Positions 17,285 through 26,471 are shown, numbered from the stretch's first letter. The stretch: 64,000 nt of DNA from Nocardia jejuensis NBRC 103114 (GCF_001613145.1 NZ_BDBU01000002.1:62001-126000), one strand, 5' to 3'. The notes: generated by a model from the letters alone, not told the origin. Made by a program: numbers and translations.

Positions 17285-18433
17285 TCAGCCCGAGGGCATC
17301 GAGGTTTCGGCACGACCGATGTCGCGTCGCGTGGGCTCCGGACGCCGCCGGTAGGCACTGGGTGGATTGCCGGTCCATCTTGTGAACGATCTACTGAACG
17401 CCGCGGCGCTGGCGTAGCCGAGGCGGGCCGCGGTTTCCGTCACCGTGAGGTCGAGGACATCGAGCAAATCGATTGCCAGCGCACAGCGAGTCTCCTCTTG
17501 GAGCATTCGGAAGTTGGTTCCCTCCTCGGCGAGGCGTCGATGCAGGGTGCGGCGGTCCATGTTCAGTCTGGCCGCAATCTCGGTTGCAGCAGGCGCGGCG
17601 TGGATCTCGTGCAGGAGCACGGCGCGGATTCTGGCAGCGAGCGGGCCGCGGGTCAGTCGATTCCGCATGAGATCCAGGCAATGCTGCTCACACAGAGCAG
17701 CGGTCGCCGGATCCGGCATCGACATCGGTTCGGCAAGAAGATCGAGTGGAAACGTCAGTTCTGTCTTCGGGCGGTCGGCAATGATCGGGAATCGTCCGAT
17801 CGGATCGTGTGCGAGGTCGGTGAGCATCCGAGTCATGCCATCGACCAGTTTCGCCGCCCGGTCGTCAGGAAGCGCCAGCTCCAAGCGCGTATCGCCGAGT
17901 CGATCGACGAGTTGCGGGCTGAGACACCGCAACACGATCACTCCGAAGATGATGGCGATGTCACGTTCGAGCAGGAAGGCGCGGACCTCGGCAGGAAGGT
18001 TCTTGTGCTGGAACGTTATCCGCCCCGTCGTCTGGGTGAGGCTGACCGTGATGTCGATGAATCGGTTGCCGATCTGCAACGTTCGTAGTGCGACTCGCAG
18101 GGCCTCGCCGGCAGTCGGGCTGCTGAGCATGGCGAAGCCCAGTAGGCCGAAGTTCGCCAACGAGAAGCGCATCGCGACCTCGGTACCGAGCCCAGGACGG
18201 TCTCCGAGTGTCTGCACCAGATTCCGGGCCACCGATAGCTCTTGCGCGCCTTCGACTTCCAGGTCGTCGGCGTCCAGATCAGCGAGATGGAGCCCCGTCG
18301 AGGCGAGCAGGCGACGCCCCGAGATCCCGTGATCGATTCCGACCTGGACCATATGCCGAATTCCGATGGCGCCGCGCCTGAAGTCCCACGACTTTGCCTC
18401 CACCGCGCCGAAAGTATCACGATTCGGTCCCAT
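17285..18433 (-). CDS. AraC-family transcriptional regulator
   Basis: A 382-residue regulator: an N-terminal arabinose_bd-type domain (OruR/ArgR2-like) and a C-terminal AraC HTH with the typical MDRRTLHRRLAEEG and ETAARLGYASAAAFSRSFTRWTGNPPSAYR. Cytoplasmic DNA-binding. I chose the ATG at 18433 (MGPNRDTFG), just after a GGCGGGAA; upstream codons overlap the divergent promoter region. It is divergent from the MFS exporter gene across 144 bases, so it very likely controls that transporter. Confidence 0.88.
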   Translation of the reverse strand: MGPNRDTFGAVEAKSWDFRRGAIGIRHMVQVGIDHGISGRRLLASTGLHLADLDADDLEVEGAQELSVARNLVQTLGDRPGLGTEVAMRFSLANFGLLGFAMLSSPTAGEALRVALRTLQIGNRFIDITVSLTQTTGRITFQHKNLPAEVRAFLLERDIAIIFGVIVLRCLSPQLVDRLGDTRLELALPDDRAAKLVDGMTRMLTDLAHDPIGRFPIIADRPKTELTFPLDLLAEPMSMPDPATAALCEQHCLDLMRNRLTRGPLAARIRAVLLHEIHAAPAATEIAARLNMDRRTLHRRLAEEGTNFRMLQEETRCALAIDLLDVLDLTVTETAARLGYASAAAFSRSFTRWTGNPPSAYRRRPEPTRRDIGRAETSMPSG

Positions 18434-18577
18434 CGGATCATTCCCGCCGCACCGGCCGGCTCGTACGGTGGCCTGAGGCCAACCGGAATTCGGCGCATGC
18501 ACTGGGGCACACAGAGAGCGATTCGCTCTCAGCTCCGACGCGGTACCGTCCGCCACAGACAAGAAGGTCCAAAACCG

Positions 18578-20161
18578 ATGCGTTCCATTGTGATTCGATG
18601 GCTAGGACTGGCGGCTCTGTGCTTTGCCGAGTTGCTGGTATTCCTGGACAACACCATCGTCAATGTCGCGTTGCCGAAGATTTCACTGGATTTGAACGCC
18701 GGCACATCTGGCTTGCAGTTGGTAGTGGACATGTACACACTCGTGTTCGCCGGCCTACTTCTGACCGGCGGGTATCTGGGTGATCGCTTCGGTCGCAAGA
18801 TCGTGCTCCTGGTGGGAATCGCAGGTTTCGCGGTGGTGTCCGCACTCGCGGCGATATCGAGAGACCTGGGGCAACTGATCGCAGCGCGAGCCGGCCTCGG
18901 ACTGTTTGCCGCACTTGTCTTTCCGGCCACCCTTGCCATCGTGGTGATCCTGTTCGACGACCTCCGCGAACGAGCGATCGCGGTGGCGACGTGGGCCGCG
19001 GTTGCCGGAGTCGCCGCCGCGATCGGCCCGGTAGTGGGAGGTTGGCTGCTCGCCCACTATTCGTGGAGTTCGATCTTCTGGATCAACGTTCCCGCCGGTG
19101 CCATAGCGCTGTTCGCGGTTGCGGCGCTTATTCCACCCAGTCGGAATCCCGACGCTGGACGCTTCGATCTCGGTGGCATGGTGCTGTCGATGGTCGGCAT
19201 CTCGATCGTTGTCTACAGCGTGATCGAGGCCCCGAATCACGGCTGGCTGACCATCCGCACCATCGGTGGGATCCTGGTCGGTGTAGCGGTCATCGCAGCG
19301 TACGTCGTCTGGGAGAACCGATTCCCATCACCATTGTTCGACATCCGACTCTTCCGTGACCGCAACTTCGCTGCGGCGGCGCTACTGCTGACATTCGGCA
19401 TGTTCGCGCTCATGGGATTCGTATTCCTGATGACTCAATATTTCCAAGGCGTCAAAGAGTTTTCACCTTTGGACACCGGCCTCCGAACACTGCCATTCGC
19501 CATCGCGATGACGGTTTTCGCCGGACCGAGTATGTGGTTGGGATCGAAGATCGGAGCGGGCCGTACCGCCGTGCTCGGATCACTGGTCATGGCCCTGGCC
19601 TTCTGGCTCACCATCCGGTACGACGCGATCACGTCGTACTGGGGAGTGATTGTGCCCGTTATGGTCACGTTGGCCGCAGGCGTGTCACTTGTCGCGGGGC
19701 CGGCAACCTTGATGGTGCTCAACGAGCTCTCAACCGGGCAGGTCGGTGCGGGATCTGCAGTCAACGACACGAGTCGCGAACTCGGCGGGACTCTGGGAGT
19801 CGCCGTACTCGGCTCGATTCTCGCTTCGGTCTACTCCGGGAAGATAGCGACCGACGTGGCAGACATACCGTTGCCTCAGACCGCACACGAGGCAGCCACG
19901 AATTCCATGTTGACCGGGATTCAGGCCGCTCGCTCGATTCCGGGCCCTACCGGGGACCAACTCGGTGATGTCGTCAAAGGTGCGTTTCTCGATGGCTTCC
20001 ACACTGCGTCTCTTGTCGCCGGAGGTGTGGCAGCAGTCGCCGCTGTCGCTGGGTGGCTCTTACTCGAACCACGCCCACACGCGCGCGCCGACGACCTCAC
20101 GAACCCCTCGGAGACAAACCGTGTCGCCGGTTACCTGGCGCCATCGAACCACCGGCATTGA
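18578..20161 (+). CDS. MFS drug/H+ antiporter, DHA2 (EmrB/QacA) type
   Basis: A 527-residue, 14-helix transporter exporting toxic compounds by proton antiport. DHA2 hallmarks are ELLVFLDNTIVNVALPKI in helix 1, GGYLGDRFGRKIVLL in loop 2-3 and ATLAIVVILFDDLRERA after helix 4, plus the motif C region GPVVGGWLLAHYSW. AAGAAGG precedes the chosen ATG at 18578. A longer upstream frame overlaps the AraC gene and is rejected. Probably induced through the divergent AraC regulator; substrate unknown. Confidence 0.92.
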   Translation: MRSIVIRWLGLAALCFAELLVFLDNTIVNVALPKISLDLNAGTSGLQLVVDMYTLVFAGLLLTGGYLGDRFGRKIVLLVGIAGFAVVSALAAISRDLGQLIAARAGLGLFAALVFPATLAIVVILFDDLRERAIAVATWAAVAGVAAAIGPVVGGWLLAHYSWSSIFWINVPAGAIALFAVAALIPPSRNPDAGRFDLGGMVLSMVGISIVVYSVIEAPNHGWLTIRTIGGILVGVAVIAAYVVWENRFPSPLFDIRLFRDRNFAAAALLLTFGMFALMGFVFLMTQYFQGVKEFSPLDTGLRTLPFAIAMTVFAGPSMWLGSKIGAGRTAVLGSLVMALAFWLTIRYDAITSYWGVIVPVMVTLAAGVSLVAGPATLMVLNELSTGQVGAGSAVNDTSRELGGTLGVAVLGSILASVYSGKIATDVADIPLPQTAHEAATNSMLTGIQAARSIPGPTGDQLGDVVKGAFLDGFHTASLVAGGVAAVAAVAGWLLLEPRPHARADDLTNPSETNRVAGYLAPSNHRH

Positions 20162-20306
20162 CCAACGACCATCTCTGAGCATCCGTTACGAAACTGATCG
20201 ACCAGTGGCTTGGCGGTTTCGGATTGTGGTGGCATCGTGCCACCGCCGAATCGATCCGGTGCGCGGCCGATCAATGCCCGACACGGTACGAGCACGTGTC
20301 GGGGAG

Positions 20307-20711
20307 CTACGGGGTGGTTCGGGCGTCGGTGAGGGTGTTGGCGTTGTCGATCTCGGCCATGTGATCCTCGGCCCAGGTGCGCAACGCCGCCAGCGGGATC
20401 TCCAGGGACAGGCCAAGTTCGGTGAGTCGGTAGTGCACGCGCGGTGGCACTGTCGGCTCCACCCGGCGAGTGACCAGACCGTCCCGGACCAGGTTGTGCA
20501 GGGTCACCGACAGCATTTTCTGGGATACGCCGGGCATCCGCCGCCGCAGTTCGGCGAACCGCACCTCGCCCGGAGCGGCCTGCGCGAGGACCTTGACCGC
20601 CATCGACGTCCATTTCGTGCCGATGCGGTCCAGCAACTGACGTGTCGGGCATTGGGAATCGAACAGATCACCGCGAACCGGCGTCTTCGCGTGCGCTGAG
20701 CGAGTGGTCAC
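20307..20711 (-). CDS. HxlR-family transcriptional regulator
   Basis: Winged-helix regulator of the HxlR type, ~134 residues. The diagnostic N-terminal cysteine is in SQCPTRQLLDRIGTKWT, followed by RFAELRRRMPGVSQKMLSVTL (recognition helix) and RVHYRLTELG. I chose a GTG at 20711 because GGTGAGG precedes it; a TTG at 20756 is an alternative. It is divergent from the alpha/beta hydrolase and the shared region carries GGTAACC repeats, so it probably represses that gene, perhaps in response to a reactive electrophile sensed by the cysteine (family inference). Confidence 0.88.
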   Translation of the reverse strand: MTTRSAHAKTPVRGDLFDSQCPTRQLLDRIGTKWTSMAVKVLAQAAPGEVRFAELRRRMPGVSQKMLSVTLHNLVRDGLVTRRVEPTVPPRVHYRLTELGLSLEIPLAALRTWAEDHMAEIDNANTLTDARTTP

Positions 20712-20760
20712 CTGGACCTCACCACCTGTATTCGAAGTGCCTTCTTGGTAGCGCAACCGA

Positions 20761-20795
20761 GGTTACCTACCGTTTTCTGGTAACCAATGGTAACC
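20761..20795. promoter_or_regulatory. GGTAACC operator cluster
   Basis: GGTTACC (20761-20767) is followed by two inverted copies GGTAACC (20779-20785 and 20789-20795) between the divergent HxlR and hydrolase genes. The arrangement is what an HxlR dimer site would look like. Binding not shown. Confidence 0.6.
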
Positions 20796-20808
20796 GCATG
20801 GAGGACCC

Positions 20809-21678
20809 ATGATCCATCCGCCACCGCACCAGACCGCCCCCGTCGAGCTGCGCGGGATCGAAACCAACGGCATCCGCGCCAACGTCGCGATTGCCGGTTC
20901 CGGTCCCGCAGTCGTTCTGCTGCACGGCTTTCCGCACACCTGGCGCCTGTGGAGCGAGATCATCGGCCCGCTGTCCGAGCACTACCGGGTCATCGCCCCG
21001 GACCTACGCGGGTTCGGCGCCACCACCCGTGCGCTGGACGGCTACGACGCCGGCACGCTCGCCACCGATATCGCCGGGATCCTCGATGCCCTCGACGAGC
21101 CCACCGCGGCCGTGGTCGCGATCGATGCCGGAACCCCCGTCGCGGTCCTGCTCGCGCTGCGCCATCCCGAGCGGGTACGACGGCTGGTGGTCATGGAGGC
21201 ACTGCTGGGCCGACTCCCCGGCGCGGAGGACTTCCTCGCCGCCGGTCCGCCGTGGTGGTTCGGATTTCACGCCGTGCCCGGTCTCGCCGAAACGGTCCTG
21301 CTCGGGCACGAGGCGCGGTATATCGAATGGTTTCTCAGCACCGGTACGCGCGGGCGGGGTGTGCGGGCGGATATCCACGACGCGTTCGTCGATGCCTTCA
21401 CCGGTGATGACGCCCTGCGCTGCGCGTTCTCCTATTACCGTGCCCTGCCGACCAGCGCCCGCCAGCTCGCTCAGGCCGTGGCGGCCGAGCGGCTCACCGC
21501 GCCCACCCTGGCGATCGGCGCCCATCCCGTCGGCGACGCGCTGGAGCGACAGCTTCGACCCATCGCCGATGACGTTGTGGGACAGCTCATTCCGGAGTGC
21601 GGTCATATAATCCCGCTGGACAGGCCACAGGAACTGCTCGACCTCATGATGCCGTTCCTCGCCACCGACCGGGTGTAA
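20809..21678 (+). CDS. Alpha/beta hydrolase, epoxide hydrolase/dehalogenase-like
   Basis: A 289-residue hydrolase with HGFPHTWRLWSE (oxyanion hole) and PDLRGFGAT, typical of the epoxide hydrolase/haloacetate dehalogenase branch. The nucleophile position in VVAIDAGTPVAV is Asp rather than Ser, consistent with that branch; the catalytic His is in ECGHIIPLDRP. A GGAGG site precedes the ATG. It is divergent from, and probably regulated by, the HxlR gene. The exact substrate cannot be stated. Confidence 0.85.
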   Translation: MIHPPPHQTAPVELRGIETNGIRANVAIAGSGPAVVLLHGFPHTWRLWSEIIGPLSEHYRVIAPDLRGFGATTRALDGYDAGTLATDIAGILDALDEPTAAVVAIDAGTPVAVLLALRHPERVRRLVVMEALLGRLPGAEDFLAAGPPWWFGFHAVPGLAETVLLGHEARYIEWFLSTGTRGRGVRADIHDAFVDAFTGDDALRCAFSYYRALPTSARQLAQAVAAERLTAPTLAIGAHPVGDALERQLRPIADDVVGQLIPECGHIIPLDRPQELLDLMMPFLATDRV

Positions 21679-21845
21679 CCCACAACTCGGCCAACTCTGC
21701 ATGTGAGTCCGTCCCGCTGGATCGCTGGGGCCAGTTCAATTTCCGATTCACAGTGCTGGCCTACGGCGAACTCGCATCCGCTGAAGGGCGCCGTCCGGAG
21801 TTCGATGCGCAGTCACCGATGGCATCGCGCGTGACCTGCCGCGCG

Positions 21846-22748
21846 TCAGTCCGGCAGCCAGTGCAGTTCGTGTGCCAGGGTTTTGGCGATGGTGCGGATG
21901 CGGCGGTGCAGTGGTGACAGCTCGCGTGGGAGAACCAGGTGGATCGTCATGGTCGGTGCGCCCCGCAGTGGTCGCCACGTGATACCCGCCGGTGCCACCG
22001 TGACCGCGGCTTCACTGGCCGGGGCGAGGGTGAGTCCGTCGAACAGGTCGCGCTGAGACATGTCGAAAGAGACAGCGGGCGTGTGGAATCGGGGGATCGG
22101 CCGGGAGTCGCGGAACAGTGCGGACAGCTGATCGTGAATCACGGGGTTGGCGGTGCGATCGGGGAGTCGCAGTGGATACGCGGCCGCGTCGGCGATCTCG
22201 ATCTCCGGGTGTTCGGCCAGCGGATGATGCTGTGCCAGTTGCACTCCGACGCGCTGATGCCGCAGCGGGAACCGTCGCACGCCGCGACCCGGCTGTTCAC
22301 CGCGGGTGATCCCCGCGTCGATGCGGCCGTCGGCGACCGCGGGGGATATATCCGGTGTGGCCATCGGGACCGCGCTGACCTCGAGTCCCGGGCTGCTGCG
22401 AATGAGCTTGTCCACCAAGGCTGGCGCCGTCTCGGCCCCCGCGCTGAGGCTGTATCCGATGCGCAGCGTGCCCAGTTCACCGGCGCCCGCGTTCCGGGCG
22501 GTGTCCCATGCTCGGTCCAATGCTGCCAGCGCGGGCGGCGCGGACTCCGCCAAAGCCGCACCGGCCGTGGTCAATACGACGCTACGGGTGTCGCGCACCA
22601 GCAGGCTCGTACCGAGTTCCGCCTCCAATCGGCGCATCCGGGCACTGAGTGCGGGCTGCGCGATACCGATCCGTGCGGCCGCGCGGGTGAAGTTCAACTC
22701 CTGCGCGAGCACCAGGAAGTACCGCAGGCTCACCGTATCCGGCGCCAC
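21846..22748 (-). CDS. LysR-family transcriptional regulator
   Basis: A 300-residue LysR regulator: N-terminal HTH (LRYFLVLAQELNFTRAAARI through LEAELGTSLLVRDTR) and periplasmic-binding-like effector domain (GTLRIGYSLSAGAE onward). I chose the GTG at 22748 because GGGGAGG lies just upstream; earlier codons are unlike the family. It is divergent from the EthD-type gene, separated by 155 bases containing ATCGATTGATAACGATCG, and most likely controls it. Confidence 0.9.
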   Translation of the reverse strand: MAPDTVSLRYFLVLAQELNFTRAAARIGIAQPALSARMRRLEAELGTSLLVRDTRSVVLTTAGAALAESAPPALAALDRAWDTARNAGAGELGTLRIGYSLSAGAETAPALVDKLIRSSPGLEVSAVPMATPDISPAVADGRIDAGITRGEQPGRGVRRFPLRHQRVGVQLAQHHPLAEHPEIEIADAAAYPLRLPDRTANPVIHDQLSALFRDSRPIPRFHTPAVSFDMSQRDLFDGLTLAPASEAAVTVAPAGITWRPLRGAPTMTIHLVLPRELSPLHRRIRTIAKTLAHELHWLPD

Positions 22749-22903
22749 GTGCCCTCCCCATCGATTGATAACGATCGGTTCTGAGTCTATCCCGATCCGG
22801 TCTTTCCCTCGGCCACGCATCAGGCTCTAACCTGCGAATATGACGATTCAACCGGTCGCGATACCGGACATCGCACTCACACCCTGCGCTGCAGGAGGCA
22901 GTC

Positions 22904-23215
22904 GTGCATAAGTTGGTGGTCCTCTATCCCAAGCCCGCCGACCCTGACCATTTCCGCGACTACTACGTGACCAACCACCTTCCGCTGGTCATGAAATGGC
23001 CGGGCCTGCTTGGGTGGCGCTACAGCTTCGACGTGGCGGCGGCCAAGGGAGAAGCGCCGTATTTCGCGGTCTTCGAAGCCGACTTCGCCGACGCCGCCGC
23101 CCTGGCCGCGTCGCGGGAGTCGCCGTACGGCCGGCGGGCGGCCGCCGATGTCGTCAACTACGCCACCGGCGGTGTGGTGGTCATCGACTATCCGGTGCAG
23201 AGCGGCACCTGCTGA
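22904..23215 (+). CDS. EthD-family protein
   Basis: A 103-residue dimeric alpha/beta-barrel type protein of the EthD family (HKLVVLYPKPADPDHFRDYY, then HLPLVMKWPGL). EthD proteins accompany ether-degrading P450 systems or act as small cyclases/oxygenase partners; no P450 is present here, so function is open. GTG start with AGGAGG upstream. Divergent from the LysR gene, which likely regulates it. Confidence 0.85.
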   Translation: MHKLVVLYPKPADPDHFRDYYVTNHLPLVMKWPGLLGWRYSFDVAAAKGEAPYFAVFEADFADAAALAASRESPYGRRAAADVVNYATGGVVVIDYPVQSGTC

Positions 23216-23323
23216 GTCTGGCGGCGAGGCACCGCCGTATCGCGGTGGGCTACGAGGGCTGTCAGCGGTCGGCGATCCGGCTCGGCCGTGAGCACCACAC
23301 TCGTTCGCCGATACTGTGATCGG

Positions 23324-23902
23324 ATGTGCGGCGATGATCTGTCGGAGCTCTGGCAACAACGGTGGCCGGGATGTCCTCCGCTGGCCGATGAACTCAAGCA
23401 TGCCTACCGGGATCGATGGGTGCGATTTCACAGTCTGCCCGGGTCCAAGCGCTACCCGGAAACCGCTGCGGAATACGGCATCGTGCTCGACCGGTACAAC
23501 ACGGTCCTGGACGAGTTGTTCAGCGAGAAAGAGATCCACCTCCTCACCTGTGATTGGTCCAATCGCCCCGAGCCGCCCGCACGCACCGACAGCCGGTGGA
23601 ATTCCGAGGCCCGCTACTGGACCTCGGTCCGCACCGATCCGACCGAGACCGATCCCGAGTTCATCTCCTACACACACCTGTTCGTCCAACGACTGGTCTG
23701 GCATCGCGGCGCGATCGACGCCCTGTTGCATGCAGTAACCGACGACGCCACCGCCGGAGTCATGATCGCCGACCTGTCCTTGGAACGGATCTACCATCCC
23801 TACGACGGCGGCGCGGATGTGCTCCTACCCACTGGCGCCGAACGCGACGCGCTCGTGCGCCGCCACCCGGATTGGCTTTCCCAGCACCCGAATGGATTCT
23901 GA
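23324..23902 (+). CDS. DUF3885 domain protein
   Basis: Matches the DUF3885 family, seen by the segment DRWVRFHSLPGSKRYPETAAEY and the C-terminal ERIYHPYDGGADVLL. Product about 192 residues, soluble, acidic. The family is of unknown function and occurs among scattered accessory genes. Start chosen at ATG 23324; a GTG at 23288 is also in frame and neither has a good ribosome site. It opens a patch of small accessory genes up to ~27.8 kb. Confidence 0.75.
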   Translation: MCGDDLSELWQQRWPGCPPLADELKHAYRDRWVRFHSLPGSKRYPETAAEYGIVLDRYNTVLDELFSEKEIHLLTCDWSNRPEPPARTDSRWNSEARYWTSVRTDPTETDPEFISYTHLFVQRLVWHRGAIDALLHAVTDDATAGVMIADLSLERIYHPYDGGADVLLPTGAERDALVRRHPDWLSQHPNGF

Positions 23903-24123
23903 GTTCCATACGGACAGAAACGGATTCACTAGTAGCGCCTACGAGCGGCGTCTGATCCGGAATACCAGCAGAAGCACTCGAGGGATGTTGCGATGACCGC
24001 CTGATGTCGTGTGCCACGGATAATCGAGATGCGCTCGGCCCGTAGATCTTCGGGCGTCTCCGATGAACGTCCTACGTGGCAGTTGAGTGCACAGGGTGAA
24101 TGGGGTGTTGGCAGGATGTCGAC

Positions 24124-24345
24124 ATGATCACCCCCAGGGTCACCTACGACCCCGTAGCCGACGCCGCGTACATCTACCTGACGCAAGATATTCCGTCAGG
24201 TGGTGTGGCCAAGATGGTCCCGGTCGATCCGATCGCGATCGGAGGGATGGTCAACCTCGATCTCGACGCCGACGGGGTCATAGTCGGGATCGAGATACTC
24301 GGTGCGAGTGCGAAACTTGATCCGGACCTCCTGCCTGACGAGTGA
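24124..24345 (+). CDS. DUF2283 domain protein
   Basis: A 73-residue protein matching DUF2283: VTYDPVADAAYIYLTQ near the start and VNLDLDADGVIVGIEIL in the centre, the usual two blocks of this short family. Members are often encoded beside toxin-antitoxin-type or mobile genes; function unknown. AGGATG precedes the ATG at 24124. A longer start at 24100 lacks support. Confidence 0.8.
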   Translation: MITPRVTYDPVADAAYIYLTQDIPSGGVAKMVPVDPIAIGGMVNLDLDADGVIVGIEILGASAKLDPDLLPDE

Positions 24346-24375
24346 ACCGCGAATGAACGAACAGCACTGCCCGGG

Positions 24376-24906
24376 CTATCCATACATCGTGATCTCGTCG
24401 ATCTGGGTGACAAGGTAGCTGTACAGGTCGGGATAGGGCTCATCGATCGGTAGCTCCACAACAGAGCCGGGCCGAAGCACATCAGAATCCCCGATGAACA
24501 AGAAGGCCGTGTTGCTGTAGCCGTTGTCGCTGGTCACGAGGGGCTGAAAGTCGGCGGCAGTGACATTTGCACCGATCTCTTCGCCCCACTCTTCGTCATC
24601 GAACCAGAGTTGTGCGATTTGCAGACCTGATTCCCAGCGAGGACCGACGCCGATGTCAGCGGAGCCGAGTAAGGAGAACGATAGATAGAAGTAGTCCCAC
24701 CCATCAGCTATCGAGAGCAGCTCTCGGTATCGCGCCGCCAAGGGCCGACCGAGCCTCCGCTCAGCGGTGGCCAACTGTGCTTCCGCTGCACCGGGATTCG
24801 GGCAGGTGTCCGCTTCCGTGCCACCGGTTTCCAACAGTCGCTGCTTCTGGGCCACCAACCGCTCGAACAAGTCTCGCCAGACATCCGGACCTACTGGTGT
24901 ACTCAT
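24376..24906 (-). CDS. SMI1/KNR4 (SUKH) family protein
   Basis: SUKH-superfamily protein of ~176 residues. Visible family features are EAQLATAERRLGRPLAARYRELLSIADGWD in the N-terminal half and GDSDVLRPGSVVELP further on. Many SUKH proteins are immunity proteins against polymorphic nuclease or deaminase toxins, although some have other roles. No cognate toxin gene is in the window. ATG at 24906 has GGGGAG upstream. It converges on the DUF2283 gene 30 bases away. Confidence 0.8.
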   Translation of the reverse strand: MSTPVGPDVWRDLFERLVAQKQRLLETGGTEADTCPNPGAAEAQLATAERRLGRPLAARYRELLSIADGWDYFYLSFSLLGSADIGVGPRWESGLQIAQLWFDDEEWGEEIGANVTAADFQPLVTSDNGYSNTAFLFIGDSDVLRPGSVVELPIDEPYPDLYSYLVTQIDEITMYG

Positions 24907-25220
24907 GCCGCTCCCCATCGGATGGTCTCTCCTACGAGGAGGTTAGCCAGGTCAGTTCAGCTTCACGATATTCGGTATGTGGGTGTGTTACCGGCGCTGA
25001 GACGATTGTTACCCGTTGATTCGTCGCAGACTCGATGATCTTCGGGCGTGCTTGTGTGGCCGCTCCGATCGGCGCTGTACGTGGCATTTCCGTACGTTCG
25101 TGCTCGAAGCCATGGAGGCGGGGTTCGAACCCGCGGTGGAGTTCCAGCGACGCACTCTCGAAGTAGTATTGGACCTGGCCCCCACAGCGTGGCCGAACAT
25201 TCGGAGGGTGGAGGCGGAGT
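24907..25220. other. Intergenic region with T-arm-like palindrome
   Basis: About 310 bases without a convincing gene. At 25118-25134 the sequence GCGGG-GTTCGAA-CCCGC has the 5-7-5 layout of a tRNA T arm, but I find no matching acceptor, D or anticodon arms on either strand, so it is not a tRNA. The 25037-25089 part also shares GATCTTCGGGCGT, CTCCGAT and TACGTGGCA in the same order with 24045-24082, suggesting two decayed copies of one sequence. Confidence 0.4.
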
Positions 25221-25457
25221 ATGACCGACGAGGAGATCATCGTCTCGTTCGCCCTGACCAGACTGGATAACGCGAACAGCGACCTCGATCTGGAAGACGT
25301 TGCCGCTTTGGTAGTGCGCCGCCTGACCCCCGACCAGGTACTCGACCTCGCCACCCGCAACCTCGCTGCACGAAATGAGCTACGGGGAGCATTGTTCGAG
25401 TCTGCGGTCGAGCATGTGCTCAGGGCCGTCCTGATGGCCCGAGGGCCTGTCGACTAA
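25221..25457 (+). CDS. Small acidic hypothetical protein
   Basis: A 78-residue helical-looking, acidic protein (EEIIVSFALTRLDNANSDLD; LTPDQVLDLATRNLAARNEL) with an AGGCGGAG ribosome site upstream of the ATG. No family recognised. Composition, spacing and ribosome site argue it is real; its position suggests an accessory or immunity-type protein. Confidence 0.5.
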   Translation: MTDEEIIVSFALTRLDNANSDLDLEDVAALVVRRLTPDQVLDLATRNLAARNELRGALFESAVEHVLRAVLMARGPVD

Positions 25458-25527
25458 CGGATCGACTCGACAACGGTGGCCGGGCGACCCACGAGCAGCA
25501 GCACGCTCGTCGGCGATTCAGTGCGTT

Positions 25528-25698
25528 CACAGCCCTGGCGAAGGCCTCGAGCGTTTCCGGATGGTGGCGTTGGATGTGCCGCCGGAGGCGGATCTGCCGA
25601 AGATCCGCGAGTTGCGGGAACACGGCGCGGAGCAGGGCTGGTGGCACTGGGAGGAAGGGTGCGTCACTGCGGCTTGGATTGTCACCGAGCGAGGGTGA
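25528..25698 (+). pseudogene. Remnant of a DUF4265-like protein
   Basis: The frame ending at TGA 25696-25698 reads MVALDVPPEADLPKIRELRE and ends GWWHWEEGCVTAAWIV, closely resembling the C-terminal half of small DUF4265-type proteins. The N-terminal half is missing and no ribosome site precedes the ATG at 25561, so I call it a truncated remnant rather than a gene. Confidence 0.45.
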
Positions 25699-25742
25699 TG
25701 GCAACCTGCCCTGGCGATTGGTGCAGATGACACACTCGCGGG

Positions 25743-26471
25743 ATGGTCATCGACGGGGTGGATGTTGCTCGGCAATTGGTCAGGCGTGACTTTCCGCAAG
25801 CGCGGGCGGCGTGGCTGGGCGGCAGTGTGGCACTCGGAATAGCAACGGTGACTTCCGATCTGGATATCACCGTGCTGTTGGCGGGTTCGCCTGCGCCCTA
25901 CCGTGCGTCGATGCGTTACGGCGGGTGGCCCGTGGAGCTGTTCGTCCAGACCGAGAATTCCCTCGAACACTTCCGCGCCGCGGAACGTGCTGAACGGCGC
26001 CCGAGCACGCTACGGCTGATCGGGCACAGTTGCGTTCTCCTCGATGCCGACGGCAGTGGTGCGCATTTTCGAGAGTCGTATGCGAAGCAGCTGGCCTCGG
26101 GTCCTGATCCGTTGACAGACAACGAGTTACGATCCGCGCGCTACCGCATCACCGATCTGCTCGACGACCTCATCGGATCGGAAGACCCTGCGGAGCGGCT
26201 GATGATCGCGACCACGGTATGGCATGCCGCGGCGGACCTTCTGCTGATCGGGAACAGGCTCTGGACGGGCAGCGGCAAATGGCTGCACCGCGAACTCGCG
26301 GCATTCGATCGGACAGCAGGGACCGCGTACGCCGAAACGCTGGCGAATGCGGTGGCATCGGTCGTGTCCGGTGCGGACGAACCGATGGTCGATGTCGTCA
26401 CCGAGGTTCTCGACCTGTTCGGCGGACGACTGTTCGACGGATACCGTGTCGCCGGTCCGACCACTGTGTAA
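25743..26471 (+). CDS. Nucleotidyltransferase-domain protein
   Basis: A 242-residue protein with an N-terminal minimal nucleotidyltransferase fold: LGGSVALGIATVTSDLDITV supplies the GS and DxD metal-binding motif, and WPVELFVQTE the third acidic strand. The rest is helical and resembles the C-terminal helical domain of aminoglycoside-nucleotidyltransferase-like or MNT proteins. Substrate cannot be assigned; options include drug modification or AMPylation of a partner (as in HEPN/MNT), but no HEPN gene is adjacent. It ends just before repeat copy B. Confidence 0.75.
   Translation: MVIDGVDVARQLVRRDFPQARAAWLGGSVALGIATVTSDLDITVLLAGSPAPYRASMRYGGWPVELFVQTENSLEHFRAAERAERRPSTLRLIGHSCVLLDADGSGAHFRESYAKQLASGPDPLTDNELRSARYRITDLLDDLIGSEDPAERLMIATTVWHAAADLLLIGNRLWTGSGKWLHRELAAFDRTAGTAYAETLANAVASVVSGADEPMVDVVTEVLDLFGGRLFDGYRVAGPTTV

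Noticed and set aside
18242..18577. Extending the MFS gene start upstream to 18242
   Set aside because: The extension overlaps the divergent AraC gene, lacks hydrophobic character and has no ribosome site; the ATG at 18578 does.
25080..25160. Possible tRNA around the GGGTTCGAACCC palindrome
   Set aside because: No acceptor, D or anticodon arm could be paired on either strand; kept only as a T-arm-like remnant.
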